From an uncultured Bacteroidota bacterium (lineage in GTDB: Bacteria; Bacteroidota; Bacteroidia; AKYH767-A; 2013-40CM-41-45), in assembly GCA_937871435.1 (NCBI GenBank), contig CALMQM010000096.1, forward strand, positions 1 through 37,649: a stretch of DNA of 37,649 bases, given 5' to 3'. The position numbers were made by a program, and so were the translations under genes. The notes beneath the pieces were generated by a model. It saw only the letters and a program-made list of their open reading frames with translations, ran no database searches and was not told the origin of the DNA. This document shows, one piece after another, positions 26,801 through 35,206 of this stretch; position 1 is the first letter of the stretch; each line of letters opens with the position of its first letter.

Positions 26801-27064
26801 ATGTTTTCTCTTGCTTTAAAAATCAGTGAGAAACAATCTGCGTATGAACAGAAAAGATTTTTCATGCAGGAAAACTACTCGTCTCAATCTTATTTTCAGG
26901 AAAAACCACGCAGAATTCTGGGCATTCCGGAAAAAACAATCTATCGGATTGGTGTCCTGGTATTTTATATCCTCCTGTTTTTTGCCATCAGTTTCTTTTC
27001 AAAGAAGGTTCAAATACCTCAGAATGAGACGTATAATTCGTCTGTTCAAAATGGCAAACCCTGA
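26801..27064 (+). CDS. Possible single-span membrane protein, up to 87 residues, upstream of secDF
   Basis: Not recognised. From ATG at 26801 there are 87 codons; ATG at 26864 would give 66 (MQENYSSQSYFQEK...). It has a soluble N-terminus with PRRILGIPEKT, one hydrophobic helix (about residues 49-67 of the long form, RIGVLVFYILLFFAISFF), then basic SKK and a polar tail ending VQNGKP. A second open frame overlaps it (26826-27089) but is basic and lacks protein-like structure, so I prefer this one. It lies 160 bases before secDF on the same strand, but secDF has its own promoter-like element in between. Confidence 0.35.
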   Translation: MFSLALKISEKQSAYEQKRFFMQENYSSQSYFQEKPRRILGIPEKTIYRIGVLVFYILLFFAISFFSKKVQIPQNETYNSSVQNGKP

Positions 27065-27144
27065 GCAGGGCGTCCTCCTTATTGCTTAGATTAGAATAAT
27101 GTTTTACAGGGCTTTTTTGACCCTAAATGCGTTTTTAGCTTAAA

Positions 27145-27174
27145 TTGGAAATTACGCTGGTTATTCTATCTTTG
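27145..27174 (+). promoter_or_regulatory. Promoter of secDF (TTG-N19-TATCTTTG)
   Basis: TTG at 27145-27147 and TATCTTTG at 27167-27174 are 19 bases apart, the full two-part pattern of the Bacteroidota housekeeping promoter. The box ends 50 bases before the secDF ATG, giving a leader of roughly 45 bases, longer than for other genes in the window. Confidence 0.7.
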
Positions 27175-27224
27175 CACGCTCAAAAAAAATACCTGAACTT
27201 ATTAATTAAACTACTTCATTATCC

Positions 27225-30200
27225 ATGCAAAGCAAAGGCGCTGTAAAGTTATTTGCGATTCTTCTGGCACTGGTATGTTTATACCAACTTTCATTCACGT
27301 TTGTAACACGTGGAGTTGAAAATGACGCGAGAGAATACGCAAACGGAGATCCGGCGAAGGAAAAGGCCTACCTCGATTCGATCAACACCCAAGCGGTGTA
27401 CCCACTCCTCGGTCTCAGCTACAAAAAATGTAAAGAGAACGAAATCAACCTTGGTCTTGACCTGAAAGGCGGTATGAACGTTACGATGGAAGTTTCCCTC
27501 GTTGACCTCATCCGTTCTATGGCCAACAACAGCAATGATCCGACATTCAACAAAGCGCTGGCAAATGCTCAGACTGCTCAGGCGAACAGTCAGAAAGATT
27601 TCGTTTCACTCTTCGTGGATGAATTTCAAAAGCTTGATCCGAATGCAAAACTCGCTGCTATTTTCGCGACCAAAGAATTGCAGGACAGAATTAATTTTAA
27701 TTCTACGAATGATCAGGTAAAAGCTGTGATCCAAAAGGAAGCAAATGCTGCTTTTGATCGTACTTATCAAATCCTCAAAACCCGTATTGACAAGTTCGGA
27801 GTTACTCAGCCGAATGTACAGAAGTTGGGCAATGGCCGTATTCTCGTAGAGTTGCCGGGTATTAAAGAACCGGATCGTGTACGTAAACTTCTCCAGGGTA
27901 CAGCGAAGCTGGAATTCTGGGAAACTTACGACAACCGTGATATGTATCCGATGTTGGAAGAGGCGAACAAAACTCTTCGCTTGCTTGTGACTCCGGATTC
28001 TGCCTCAACTACTGCTCAGATCAACACTGACAGTATGAAGGTAAGCCCCGACACATTGAAGGCTGCCACAGCATCTGCTGATTCTACCGCTAAGGATAGC
28101 ACCAACAAAAGTCTGATGTCACAGCTCTCAGGTGGCAAAGGTGATTCTGCCGCGAATGACACTTCAAAAGCTGCACAATCATTTGAGAAGTTTTCAAAAG
28201 AGAATCCTCTTTTTGCTTTGCTGCAACCTTCCATTCAACAGAATGAACAAAATCAAAGTGAACTCCGCAAAGGACCGGTTATCGGTTCTTCTTTCGTGAA
28301 AGATACTGCGAAAGTTAACGCGTATTTTGCTATGGAACAGGTTCGTTCAAAGTTCCCTCGTGAATTCAAACCTTTGTGGTCAGTTAAATCCATTGACAAA
28401 GAAGGAAAAGTAGTTCAACTGATCGCGATTCGTATGCCGGCTCGAGATTTCCAGGCCCCACTTGACGGTTCTGCTGTTGTGGATGCACGTAAACAAAAAG
28501 GTCAGTTCACTGACAACTGGGAAATCGGCATGACTATGAATGCGGAAGGCGCGAGAGTATGGAAACGACTCACACACGATAACGTAAACAAATCCATCGC
28601 GATTGTACTCGATGATTATGTGTATTCTTATCCAAATGTTATTCAGGAAATTTCCGGAGGAAGTTCAAGTATCACCGGTAATTTCACACTGGAAGAAGCG
28701 GATGACTTATCGAACATTTTGAAAGTTGGTAAACTTCCGGCTCCTGCACGCATCGTGGAGGATACAGTTGTTGGACCAACACTGGGTCAGGAAGCAATCA
28801 ACTCCGGTTTGTTGTCTTTCGTGATCGCCCTGATCCTTGTCCTCTTGTTCATGGTGTCTTATTACAGCAATGCAGGTCTTGTTGCTGACATCGCATTGTT
28901 TGCCAACGTATTTTTCATCATGGGTATCCTCGCCTCATTGGGAGCGGTACTTACACTTCCCGGTATTGCCGGTATCGTATTGACCATCGGTCTTTCAGTA
29001 GATGCGAACATCCTGATCTTTGAACGTGTACGTGAAGAACTTGCTTTGGGTAAGGGAATCCGGTTGGCGGTTAGCGATGGATTTAAACACGCTTATTCTT
29101 CTATCATCGACTCCAACATCACTACGCTTATCCTTGGTATTATCCTGTATACGTTCGGAACAGGACCTATCCAGGGTTTTGCTACAACATTGATCGTTGG
29201 TATTCTTACATCTTTGTTCTGCGCGATCTTTATCAGCCGGTTGATTTTTGACTGGATGCTTGCGAAAAACAAGGATATCCGTTTCTGGAACAATGCAACC
29301 AAAGGAGCATTCAAGAACATTCACATCAACTTCGTTGACAAGAGAAAAGTCTATTACGCTATTTCCGGTACCATCATCGCCATCGGTATTGCTGCCTTCG
29401 TGATGAAAGGACTCAACTTTGGTGTTGACTTCGAAGGTGGTCGTAGTTATGTGGTACGTTTCGATAAACCAATTCCGACAGTTCAGGTAATTGATGCGTT
29501 GAAAGGTCCATTTGTAAAAGCCCCTGAAGTTAAAACTTTCGGAGCTTCAAGTCAGGTGAAAATCACAACTACCTATCTGATTGATGATGCGTCTGTAGAT
29601 GTGGAACAAAAAGTAAGTGATAAGCTGAATGAAGGATTAAAATCCATTCCAGGTTATACCTATACCATTCAGAGTTCACAGAAGGTTGGACCGACTATCG
29701 CGGATGATATCAAATCTTCTGCAGTGTGGGCGATCCTTGTTGCCTCTATCCTGATGTTTATCTACATCCGGATTCGTTTCAAAAAATGGCAATATGGATT
29801 GGGTGCTGTGATCGCTCTCTTACACGACGCGATTGTGGTACTTTCATTCTTCGCCATATTCAATGGTATCCTGCCGTTTTCTCTGGAAATTGACCAGGCT
29901 TTCATCGCGGCGATTCTGACGGTAATGGGTTACTCCATGACTGACACGGTGGTGGTATTCGACCGTATCCGTGAATTTGTGGGTGTTCACCACCATGCGG
30001 CAGATCAGAAGAAGGTAATCAACGATGCCTTGAATGCTACATTGAGCAGAACGATCAATACTTCACTTACAATCTTCTTCGTACTCCTTGCGATCTTCAT
30101 CTTCGGTGGTGAAGTTATCCGTGGATTTACATTCGCTCTGTTGATTGGTATCGTGATCGGTACTTATTCATCTATCTGTATCGCTACACCAATTGTGGTT

Positions 30201-30227
30201 GATTTCAGTAAGAAAGACAAAGCCTGA
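27225..30227 (+). CDS. secDF: Protein translocase subunit SecDF (fused)
   Basis: A 1000-residue fusion of SecD and SecF, usual in Bacteroidota. SecD half: TM1 (about 7-27), LGLDLKGGMNVTMEV, a large periplasmic P1 region, GPTLGQEAINSGLLSF, then TM2-TM6 (about 525-665) with SVDANILIFERVREEL. SecF half: TM near 710, LNFGVDFEGGRSYVVRF, VGPTIADDIKSSAVW, and TMs with GYSMTDTVVVFDRIREF. The RND-type complex uses the proton gradient to pull exported proteins out of the SecYEG channel on the periplasmic side. Within P1 there is a low-complexity Ser/Thr/Ala/Asp/Lys-rich insert (about 255-322) that looks disordered. It is monocistronic: own promoter and a strong terminator 18 bases after the stop. Confidence 0.97.
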   Translation: MQSKGAVKLFAILLALVCLYQLSFTFVTRGVENDAREYANGDPAKEKAYLDSINTQAVYPLLGLSYKKCKENEINLGLDLKGGMNVTMEVSLVDLIRSMANNSNDPTFNKALANAQTAQANSQKDFVSLFVDEFQKLDPNAKLAAIFATKELQDRINFNSTNDQVKAVIQKEANAAFDRTYQILKTRIDKFGVTQPNVQKLGNGRILVELPGIKEPDRVRKLLQGTAKLEFWETYDNRDMYPMLEEANKTLRLLVTPDSASTTAQINTDSMKVSPDTLKAATASADSTAKDSTNKSLMSQLSGGKGDSAANDTSKAAQSFEKFSKENPLFALLQPSIQQNEQNQSELRKGPVIGSSFVKDTAKVNAYFAMEQVRSKFPREFKPLWSVKSIDKEGKVVQLIAIRMPARDFQAPLDGSAVVDARKQKGQFTDNWEIGMTMNAEGARVWKRLTHDNVNKSIAIVLDDYVYSYPNVIQEISGGSSSITGNFTLEEADDLSNILKVGKLPAPARIVEDTVVGPTLGQEAINSGLLSFVIALILVLLFMVSYYSNAGLVADIALFANVFFIMGILASLGAVLTLPGIAGIVLTIGLSVDANILIFERVREELALGKGIRLAVSDGFKHAYSSIIDSNITTLILGIILYTFGTGPIQGFATTLIVGILTSLFCAIFISRLIFDWMLAKNKDIRFWNNATKGAFKNIHINFVDKRKVYYAISGTIIAIGIAAFVMKGLNFGVDFEGGRSYVVRFDKPIPTVQVIDALKGPFVKAPEVKTFGASSQVKITTTYLIDDASVDVEQKVSDKLNEGLKSIPGYTYTIQSSQKVGPTIADDIKSSAVWAILVASILMFIYIRIRFKKWQYGLGAVIALLHDAIVVLSFFAIFNGILPFSLEIDQAFIAAILTVMGYSMTDTVVVFDRIREFVGVHHHAADQKKVINDALNATLSRTINTSLTIFFVLLAIFIFGGEVIRGFTFALLIGIVIGTYSSICIATPIVVDFSKKDKA

Positions 30228-30244
30228 TAATTTTTAAGAAATGG

Positions 30245-30283
30245 AAAGGCCTGTTTGCTATGCAGACAGGCCTTTTTATTTTT
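30245..30283 (+). terminator. Rho-independent terminator after secDF
   Basis: Arms AAAGGCCTGT (30245-30254) and ACAGGCCTTT (30266-30275) are perfect, extended inward by a G-U pair and TGC/GCA to a TAT loop, and are followed by TTTATTTTT. It starts 18 bases after the secDF stop. Confidence 0.93.
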
Positions 30284-30285
30284 AA

Positions 30286-30533
30286 CAAATTTGAGGAGTA
30301 TGAATGAAATGAAGGAGTAGGAGGAAAAAAAATTTTCTTTTCAATTGCTTAAAGTTATTTTAGAGAATAGTTAAACCCGCTGCAGGTTCGATAATTTCCG
30401 GATTCTGTTTTTCGGGAAAAGGCTGATTGGAGATCAAAAATGTAGAATTAGAATAATTTCTGGTTCATAGACGATGATCTGTCACCACTTATTATTTCAT
30501 CAATAAAACATCCATGCTTCATGAATTTCACTC
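30286..30533. other. Intergenic stretch between secDF terminator and tatA promoter
   Basis: An AT-rich stretch with a purine-rich segment (30293-30332) and an A-run next to a T-run (about 30327-30341). No reading frame with protein character, RNA gene or repeat recognised. Confidence 0.5.
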
Positions 30534-30541
30534 TATCTTTG
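30534..30541 (+). promoter_or_regulatory. -7 box (TATCTTTG) for tatA
   Basis: An exact TAnnTTTG match ending 15 bases before the tatA ATG, the same spacing class as pdhA. No clear TTG is found at 19-21 bases upstream. Confidence 0.55.
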
Positions 30542-30556
30542 TAAAAATTAATTCCC

Positions 30557-30841
30557 ATGAAACTTTTATTCCTCAATCTCGGCGGTGGTGAGATCTTCGT
30601 GATCCTTCTAGTTGTCTTGTTGTTCTTCGGTTCTAAAAGAATTCCGGAACTGGCGAAAGGCCTGGGAAAAGGAATGCGTGAATTTAAAGATGCAATGAGT
30701 GGCATTGAAAGTGAAGTAAGAAATGCCGCGAACGAAGCTCCCAAAAGCCCGAATCAAAACTCAACACCAGCAGCAAATATTCCTGCTTCAGGAACCGCAG
30801 CTGATGGCGCCGTGGAAGAGCCAAAGAAAACACAGGAGTGA
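30557..30841 (+). CDS. tatA: Sec-independent (twin-arginine) translocase protein TatA/E
   Basis: A 94-residue TatA-family protein. A short N-terminal TM helix (about residues 10-24, [15 protein letters not shown]) ends in the conserved Phe-Gly, followed by the amphipathic helix [22 protein letters not shown]. The acidic, Pro/Ala/Asn-rich tail (about 55-94) is disordered and variable in the family. TatA oligomers form the pore for folded twin-arginine substrates together with TatC, which is not in this window. The gene is monocistronic, convergent with the PolX-like gene, 49 bases between the stops, no hairpin with T-run seen in that gap. Confidence 0.93.
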   Translation: MKLLFLNLGGGEIFVILLVVLLFFGSKRIPELAKGLGKGMREFKDAMSGIESEVRNAANEAPKSPNQNSTPAANIPASGTAADGAVEEPKKTQE

Positions 30842-30890
30842 TCCGGAATTTAAAGAGTTAATTGATCGTCTTTCCAGATTGCTCTGCAGA

Positions 30891-32564
30891 CTATTTTTTG
30901 TCAAAACGTTTCGCGATTTCTTCCCGTGAAAAAGCATTGAACGTCATCGCAGCAGTCAGCCCGCCTTTTCGTGCTACACAAATTCCGTAATGCATATCGT
31001 GGTAGCCTTCTTTTCTGTGCGCGTCCGGGTTAATTGAAATCATCACATTTTTTTCCAGCGCATAAGGAATGTATCTCCAATCCAGATCCAGTCTGTATGG
31101 ATTTGCATTTAATTCCATCACAACATTGTTTGCCGCGCAGGCATCAATCACTTTTTTATAATCTATAGGATATCCTTCCCGAGCAAGGAGAAGTCGTCCT
31201 GTAGGATGTCCGAGAATGGTAGTATAAGGATTTTCAATCGCTTTAATCAGTCGTTGCGTTGCTTTTTCCTTGTCCATCCTGAGGATGGAATGGACTGAAG
31301 CAACAATAAAATCGAACGACTTCAGTATTTCCTCCGGATAGTCGAGTGAGCCATCCGCCAGGATATCGGATTCTATTCCTTTGAAAATTTTGAAGGGAGC
31401 AAGCGATGCATTCAGTTTCTCAATCTCCTGATGTTGCTGCAGGATTCGTTCCGGTTGCAAACCATTTGCATAAAAAGCGGTTTTGCTGTGATCACATATT
31501 CCGAGATACTGATATCCGAGTTCCTTGCAATAAACAGCCATCTCTTCGAGTGTGTGTGCACCGTCACTGTATGTACTGTGATTGTGGAGAATACCTTTCA
31601 GATCACTGTCAGTTACCAGAACCGGAAGTTTCCCGTCTTTGAGAAAAGTGAACTCGGCAGCTCCTTCTCTTAATTCAGGTTCAAAATAGGGTAACTGTAC
31701 CGAAGCATATATTTCCTCTTCCGATTTAGCCTGAATGTTTTCTTTCCAATTGTAATTTTCCTTTAGTAATCGAATGTGTTCCGGATTTCCGGTAGTATCA
31801 AACAGGAGGGAAGCGTAATTTTCTTTTGTGCCGATGAATATATTGAGTGGTAATTTACCTGCTATGTTTGCGCTGATAGAATTATTTTCAGAGCGAAATG
31901 AATCTTTATCCATTAATGGATGTGATTGAATGAATTCAGCCAATGCTGCGTGATCATCACAGGCCACAACCATGTCGATTTGTGTTTGTACTTCAAGTTT
32001 TCTTCTGAAGTCTCCGGAATAAGAACATTCACTCACCAGTCCGCTGTTGCGCAAATCCTGGAATAATTGCAAAGCGATCGGTTCAATCACCGCGTACAAA
32101 TATTTCCCCTGATTCGCTTCAGCGTATTCAATTGCCTGTTTGATTTGCAATTGTGTTTTCTCGCCAAAACCTTTTAATTCAACAAGTCGGTTTTCATTAC
32201 ACGCGTAAAGCAATTCACCGGTTGATTCAATGCCAAGTTCCTTCCACAATGTGCGCACTTTCTTTGGGCCGATTCCTTTTACTCCAAGCAAATCGATCAC
32301 ACCTTTCGGAGTTTGTTGCAACATTTCATCCATTTCCTGGAAAGAATTCCGACTCAACAAATCACTGATTTTTGCCTGAATACTTTTTCCAACTCCTTCG
32401 ATACCTCCGATTTCCTCAATACTCATTTTTTCAATCGGAACAGGATGACGTTCCAGTTTGAACGCGGCATTCTGAATGGAACGCACTTTGAATGGATTCT
32501 CGTCATGGAGTTCCATCAATTGAGCAGTCAGTTTAAAAGCTTTCGCGATTTCTTTGTTTGACAT
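30891..32564 (-). CDS. polX: PolX-like protein: helix-hairpin-helix, degenerate polymerase domain and PHP nuclease domain
   Basis: A 557-residue PolX-family protein with full domain order. Residues 1-~160 are the Pol-beta-like 8-kDa and helix-hairpin-helix region (NPFKVRSIQNAAFKLER, GIEGVGKSIQAKISD, GVKGIGPKKVRTLWKELGI, LKGFGEKTQLQI). Residues ~165-310 correspond to the nucleotidyltransferase palm. Residues ~320-557 are a PHP phosphoesterase domain with HNHSTYSDG (His327, His329), ICDHS, GIESDI, ASVHS, GHPTGR and NPDAH, all metal ligands present. In active PolX the palm has GS...D-x-D and a third Asp. Here the equivalent positions read TQIDM (Gln195, Asp197) and LNIFIG (Asn241), so DNA synthesis is doubtful while 3'-5' exonuclease or phosphatase activity seems kept. 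The gene lies 48 bases after sppA on the same strand and is probably cotranscribed. Confidence 0.88.
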   Translation of the reverse strand: MSNKEIAKAFKLTAQLMELHDENPFKVRSIQNAAFKLERHPVPIEKMSIEEIGGIEGVGKSIQAKISDLLSRNSFQEMDEMLQQTPKGVIDLLGVKGIGPKKVRTLWKELGIESTGELLYACNENRLVELKGFGEKTQLQIKQAIEYAEANQGKYLYAVIEPIALQLFQDLRNSGLVSECSYSGDFRRKLEVQTQIDMVVACDDHAALAEFIQSHPLMDKDSFRSENNSISANIAGKLPLNIFIGTKENYASLLFDTTGNPEHIRLLKENYNWKENIQAKSEEEIYASVQLPYFEPELREGAAEFTFLKDGKLPVLVTDSDLKGILHNHSTYSDGAHTLEEMAVYCKELGYQYLGICDHSKTAFYANGLQPERILQQHQEIEKLNASLAPFKIFKGIESDILADGSLDYPEEILKSFDFIVASVHSILRMDKEKATQRLIKAIENPYTTILGHPTGRLLLAREGYPIDYKKVIDACAANNVVMELNANPYRLDLDWRYIPYALEKNVMISINPDAHRKEGYHDMHYGICVARKGGLTAAMTFNAFSREEIAKRFDKK

Positions 32565-32612
32565 CAGGTGAAAAATATCAGATTCAAAAAAAATTTTATT
32601 TCCATTGAAGAT

Positions 32613-34385
32613 TTATTCAATCTCAATTCCCACAGGCATTCTCGCAAGAACACCATTCTGCCTCACGGCATTTTTGATGTTTTCAAAATAATTGTATTGT
32701 TCGCCAAGTTCCTGCTTCAGTATTCCGGTTCTGGCTTCCGCATTAAGGTCTTCCACAATTTTTTCAAAGAATTCTTTTTGTTCCGGTAATGCAATTGTTC
32801 TGTAATTATCCAGGTGAGCCTTTTTCGCTGCGATATCAATCGCTGTCTGTATGCCTCCGATTACATCTACTAATCCCAGATCCAAAGCTTCTACACCGCT
32901 CCACACACGACCTTGCCCGATACTGTCAACTTTCGCCTTGTCAATTCCTCTGCCTTCTGACACATGCGAAATAAATGTCTCGTAGATATCATCTACTTCA
33001 GATTGTACAATCTCACGTTCATCGGCACGAAGCGGGCGAGTGGAAGAGCCAATGTCGGCATAGCGTGCGGTTTTCACTGTGTCGAATGTAATCCCAAGTT
33101 TGTTGTTGAATAATTTCTGAGCGTTGAACATGAGTCCAAATACTCCTATGCTTCCTGTAATTGTATTTGGCTGCGCAACGATTGTATCGGCAGCACAGGA
33201 AATATAATAGCCACCGGATGCGGCATAGTCTCCCATGGAAACAATCAAAGGTTTGGCCTGACGGGCGAGTACTGTTTCTCTCCAGATAACATCAGAGGCC
33301 AAAGCACTTCCACCGGGTGAATTCACACGCAAAACAATAGCTTTGATCGAAGAATCCAATCGGGCCTTGCGGATAGAGGCTGCGAGTTTGTCGGAACCAA
33401 TTTCATCTTCCTGTCCTTTGCCACTCACAATATCTCCGGCAGCATAAATCACGGCAATTTTCTGATTGCTCCATTCCTTTTCCGCCTTCACAAAAGCTTT
33501 GTCATATTTTCGAATGGCGATGAACCGCACATTGTCTTTTTCATTTTGCCCGGTTACTTTTCTAAAATCGGATAACACCTGATCATAATAAGAAATCTTG
33601 TCAACCAGCCCTGATGCCAGTGCGCCATTCGCATTTCTGCAGGCATATTTGTCTGCAATTTCCTGAACCTGATCAACAGATAATTTTCTTGCAACCGCGA
33701 TATTGCTGACCGTATTCGACCACAATGCGCTGACCATGTCGTTCATTTGTTCCCTGTTTTCCGGACTCATTTTATCGAGGAGAAATGGCTCGACGGCGCT
33801 TTTGTATTTTCCGTGACGGATAATTTGTGGTTCTATTTCCAGTTTATCCAGTGTGCCTTTGAAGAACATCAGTTCAGCATGCAAGCCTTTAAAATCAACA
33901 CTTCCTGTCGGGTTCAGGTAAATCCTGTCGGCAACAGAAGCCAGGTAATACGCGCCCTGACTGTATCCTTCACTGTATGCATAAATGATTTTCCTGCTTT
34001 GTTTAAAATCGAGTAAAGCATTTCGGATTTCTTCCACAGTTGCCATACCTGCCTGCAATGAAGTAAGGTCAAGGTAAATTCCTCTGATACGGGAATCGCG
34101 TTTTGCTTTTTTAATATTCTTTAAAATATCATCCAGACCCAGATCTCTTTCCGGTACCAGGTTACCAAGATCAAATCCTTCAAAAGGATTATTTGTAGAA
34201 CGTTCTTTGATTTCCCGGTTAAAGGTCAGCTGCAAAATTGAATTATCCTGAACAGAAATTTCCGTATCGCTTTTTACTGCTGACACAACACCTGAAATAA
34301 CTATGATGGATACAATCATGATAAGAAAAAGGGAAAGGAAAAAGCCCAGCATGGAGGCAAACATGAATTTAAAGAATTGTTTCAT
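32613..34385 (-). CDS. sppA: Signal peptide peptidase SppA, 67-kDa type
   Basis: A 590-residue SppA of the long, internally duplicated type. An N-terminal TM anchor (about 9-38) is followed by two ClpP-like S49 domains. The N-terminal half supplies the general base Lys195 in GKYKSAVEP, the C-terminal half the nucleophile Ser390 in GDYAASGGYY, matching the Ser-Lys dyad of E. coli SppA. GSIGVFG and VRVNSPGGSA are also standard. It degrades cleaved signal peptides in the membrane, facing the periplasm. It is the first gene of a likely sppA-polX operon and is divergent from folK (247 bases between the starts). Confidence 0.95.
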   Translation of the reverse strand: MKQFFKFMFASMLGFFLSLFLIMIVSIIVISGVVSAVKSDTEISVQDNSILQLTFNREIKERSTNNPFEGFDLGNLVPERDLGLDDILKNIKKAKRDSRIRGIYLDLTSLQAGMATVEEIRNALLDFKQSRKIIYAYSEGYSQGAYYLASVADRIYLNPTGSVDFKGLHAELMFFKGTLDKLEIEPQIIRHGKYKSAVEPFLLDKMSPENREQMNDMVSALWSNTVSNIAVARKLSVDQVQEIADKYACRNANGALASGLVDKISYYDQVLSDFRKVTGQNEKDNVRFIAIRKYDKAFVKAEKEWSNQKIAVIYAAGDIVSGKGQEDEIGSDKLAASIRKARLDSSIKAIVLRVNSPGGSALASDVIWRETVLARQAKPLIVSMGDYAASGGYYISCAADTIVAQPNTITGSIGVFGLMFNAQKLFNNKLGITFDTVKTARYADIGSSTRPLRADEREIVQSEVDDIYETFISHVSEGRGIDKAKVDSIGQGRVWSGVEALDLGLVDVIGGIQTAIDIAAKKAHLDNYRTIALPEQKEFFEKIVEDLNAEARTGILKQELGEQYNYFENIKNAVRQNGVLARMPVGIEIE

Positions 34386-34590
34386 TCTGAGTTTAGATTA
34401 ATGAGTGAATTCGATTGCACTACTGAACTGATACATCAGTAATTATATCAGAGACGAATGACGTGGTTTTTTATTGGAAAAATCTCCGCATACAAGTTAC
34501 ATAAAATGTCTGGGATCAAACCAGTACTAACAGCTATTCATAAAATAAGTGCAAGGGAATCAAAGGCTTCTGTTTCACCCTGAAAAACGG

Positions 34591-34621
34591 TTGTCAGTTC
34601 CTGATAATTCCAGTAGGTTTG
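34591..34621 (+). promoter_or_regulatory. Promoter of folK (TTG-N20-TAGGTTTG)
   Basis: TTG at 34591-34593 and TAGGTTTG at 34614-34621 are 20 bases apart, fitting the Bacteroidota consensus. The box ends 11 bases before ATG 34633, which supports that start over the longer open frame from 34549. Confidence 0.6.
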
Positions 34622-34632
34622 AAGAAAATCTC

Positions 34633-35133
34633 ATGCACAGGACTTTGTTATTGTTGGGTACCAATGTGGGAAACAGGAAGGAGCATCTTCTTGACGCATG
34701 TGAGGCGATTCAACAACACATCGGGTCAGCGGAGCTGAAGTCATCAGTGTACGAAACAGATGCGTGGGGAAAAGAAGATCAGCCTGCATTTTTAAATCAG
34801 GTCATACTCGTAACAACGACATTGACTCCCGAACAGGTGCTGGATGAAATTCTGAAGATTGAAAAGCAAATGGGCAGAGTGAGAGGAGAAAAATGGGCTT
34901 CACGAATTATTGATATCGATATTCTTTTCTTTGATAATGAAGTGATAGAAAAGAATAAATTAAAAATACCACATCCCTTTTTGCATGAGAGAAAATTCAC
35001 ACTTGTTCCATTGGCAGAACTCGTTCCTCAGTTCATGCATCCGGTATTGGGAAAAAGCATGGGGCAATTACTCCGTGAAGTGAATGATCCTCTCGAAGTT
35101 CGTCCCTATGTTGAACCATCCTCTTCATCATGA
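34633..35133 (+). CDS. folK: 2-amino-4-hydroxy-6-hydroxymethyldihydropteridine diphosphokinase
   Basis: A 166-residue HPPK. It starts HRTLLLLGTNVGNRKEHL, the family's opening motif, and contains YETDAWG and QPAFLNQV, followed by EKQMGRVRGEKWASRIIDIDILFFD, the signature with the two metal-binding Asp residues, and IPHPFLHERKFTLVPLAEL. It transfers pyrophosphate from ATP to hydroxymethyl-dihydropterin in folate synthesis. I chose ATG at 34633 because the family motif follows at once and a promoter lies between this ATG and the upstream in-frame start at 34549. A deoxynucleoside kinase gene follows after 73 bases, probably in the same transcript. Confidence 0.95.
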   Translation: MHRTLLLLGTNVGNRKEHLLDACEAIQQHIGSAELKSSVYETDAWGKEDQPAFLNQVILVTTTLTPEQVLDEILKIEKQMGRVRGEKWASRIIDIDILFFDNEVIEKNKLKIPHPFLHERKFTLVPLAELVPQFMHPVLGKSMGQLLREVNDPLEVRPYVEPSSSS

Positions 35134-35206
35134 GTAAATAAATTCTGTCAGTAAAATCTGATTACACTATTATCCGATTCTCAATAATTTTCACCTACCT
35201 GTCAGC

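Noticed and set aside
26826-27089. 87-codon frame overlapping the candidate membrane protein upstream of secDF
   Set aside because: It is highly basic, without a coherent helix or domain, while the overlapping frame has a clear TM segment.
34427-34440. Dyad ACTGAT-AC-ATCAGT between sppA and folK
   Set aside because: Six-base arms are short enough to arise by chance in 247 bases, and it is not aligned with the folK promoter at 34591-34621.
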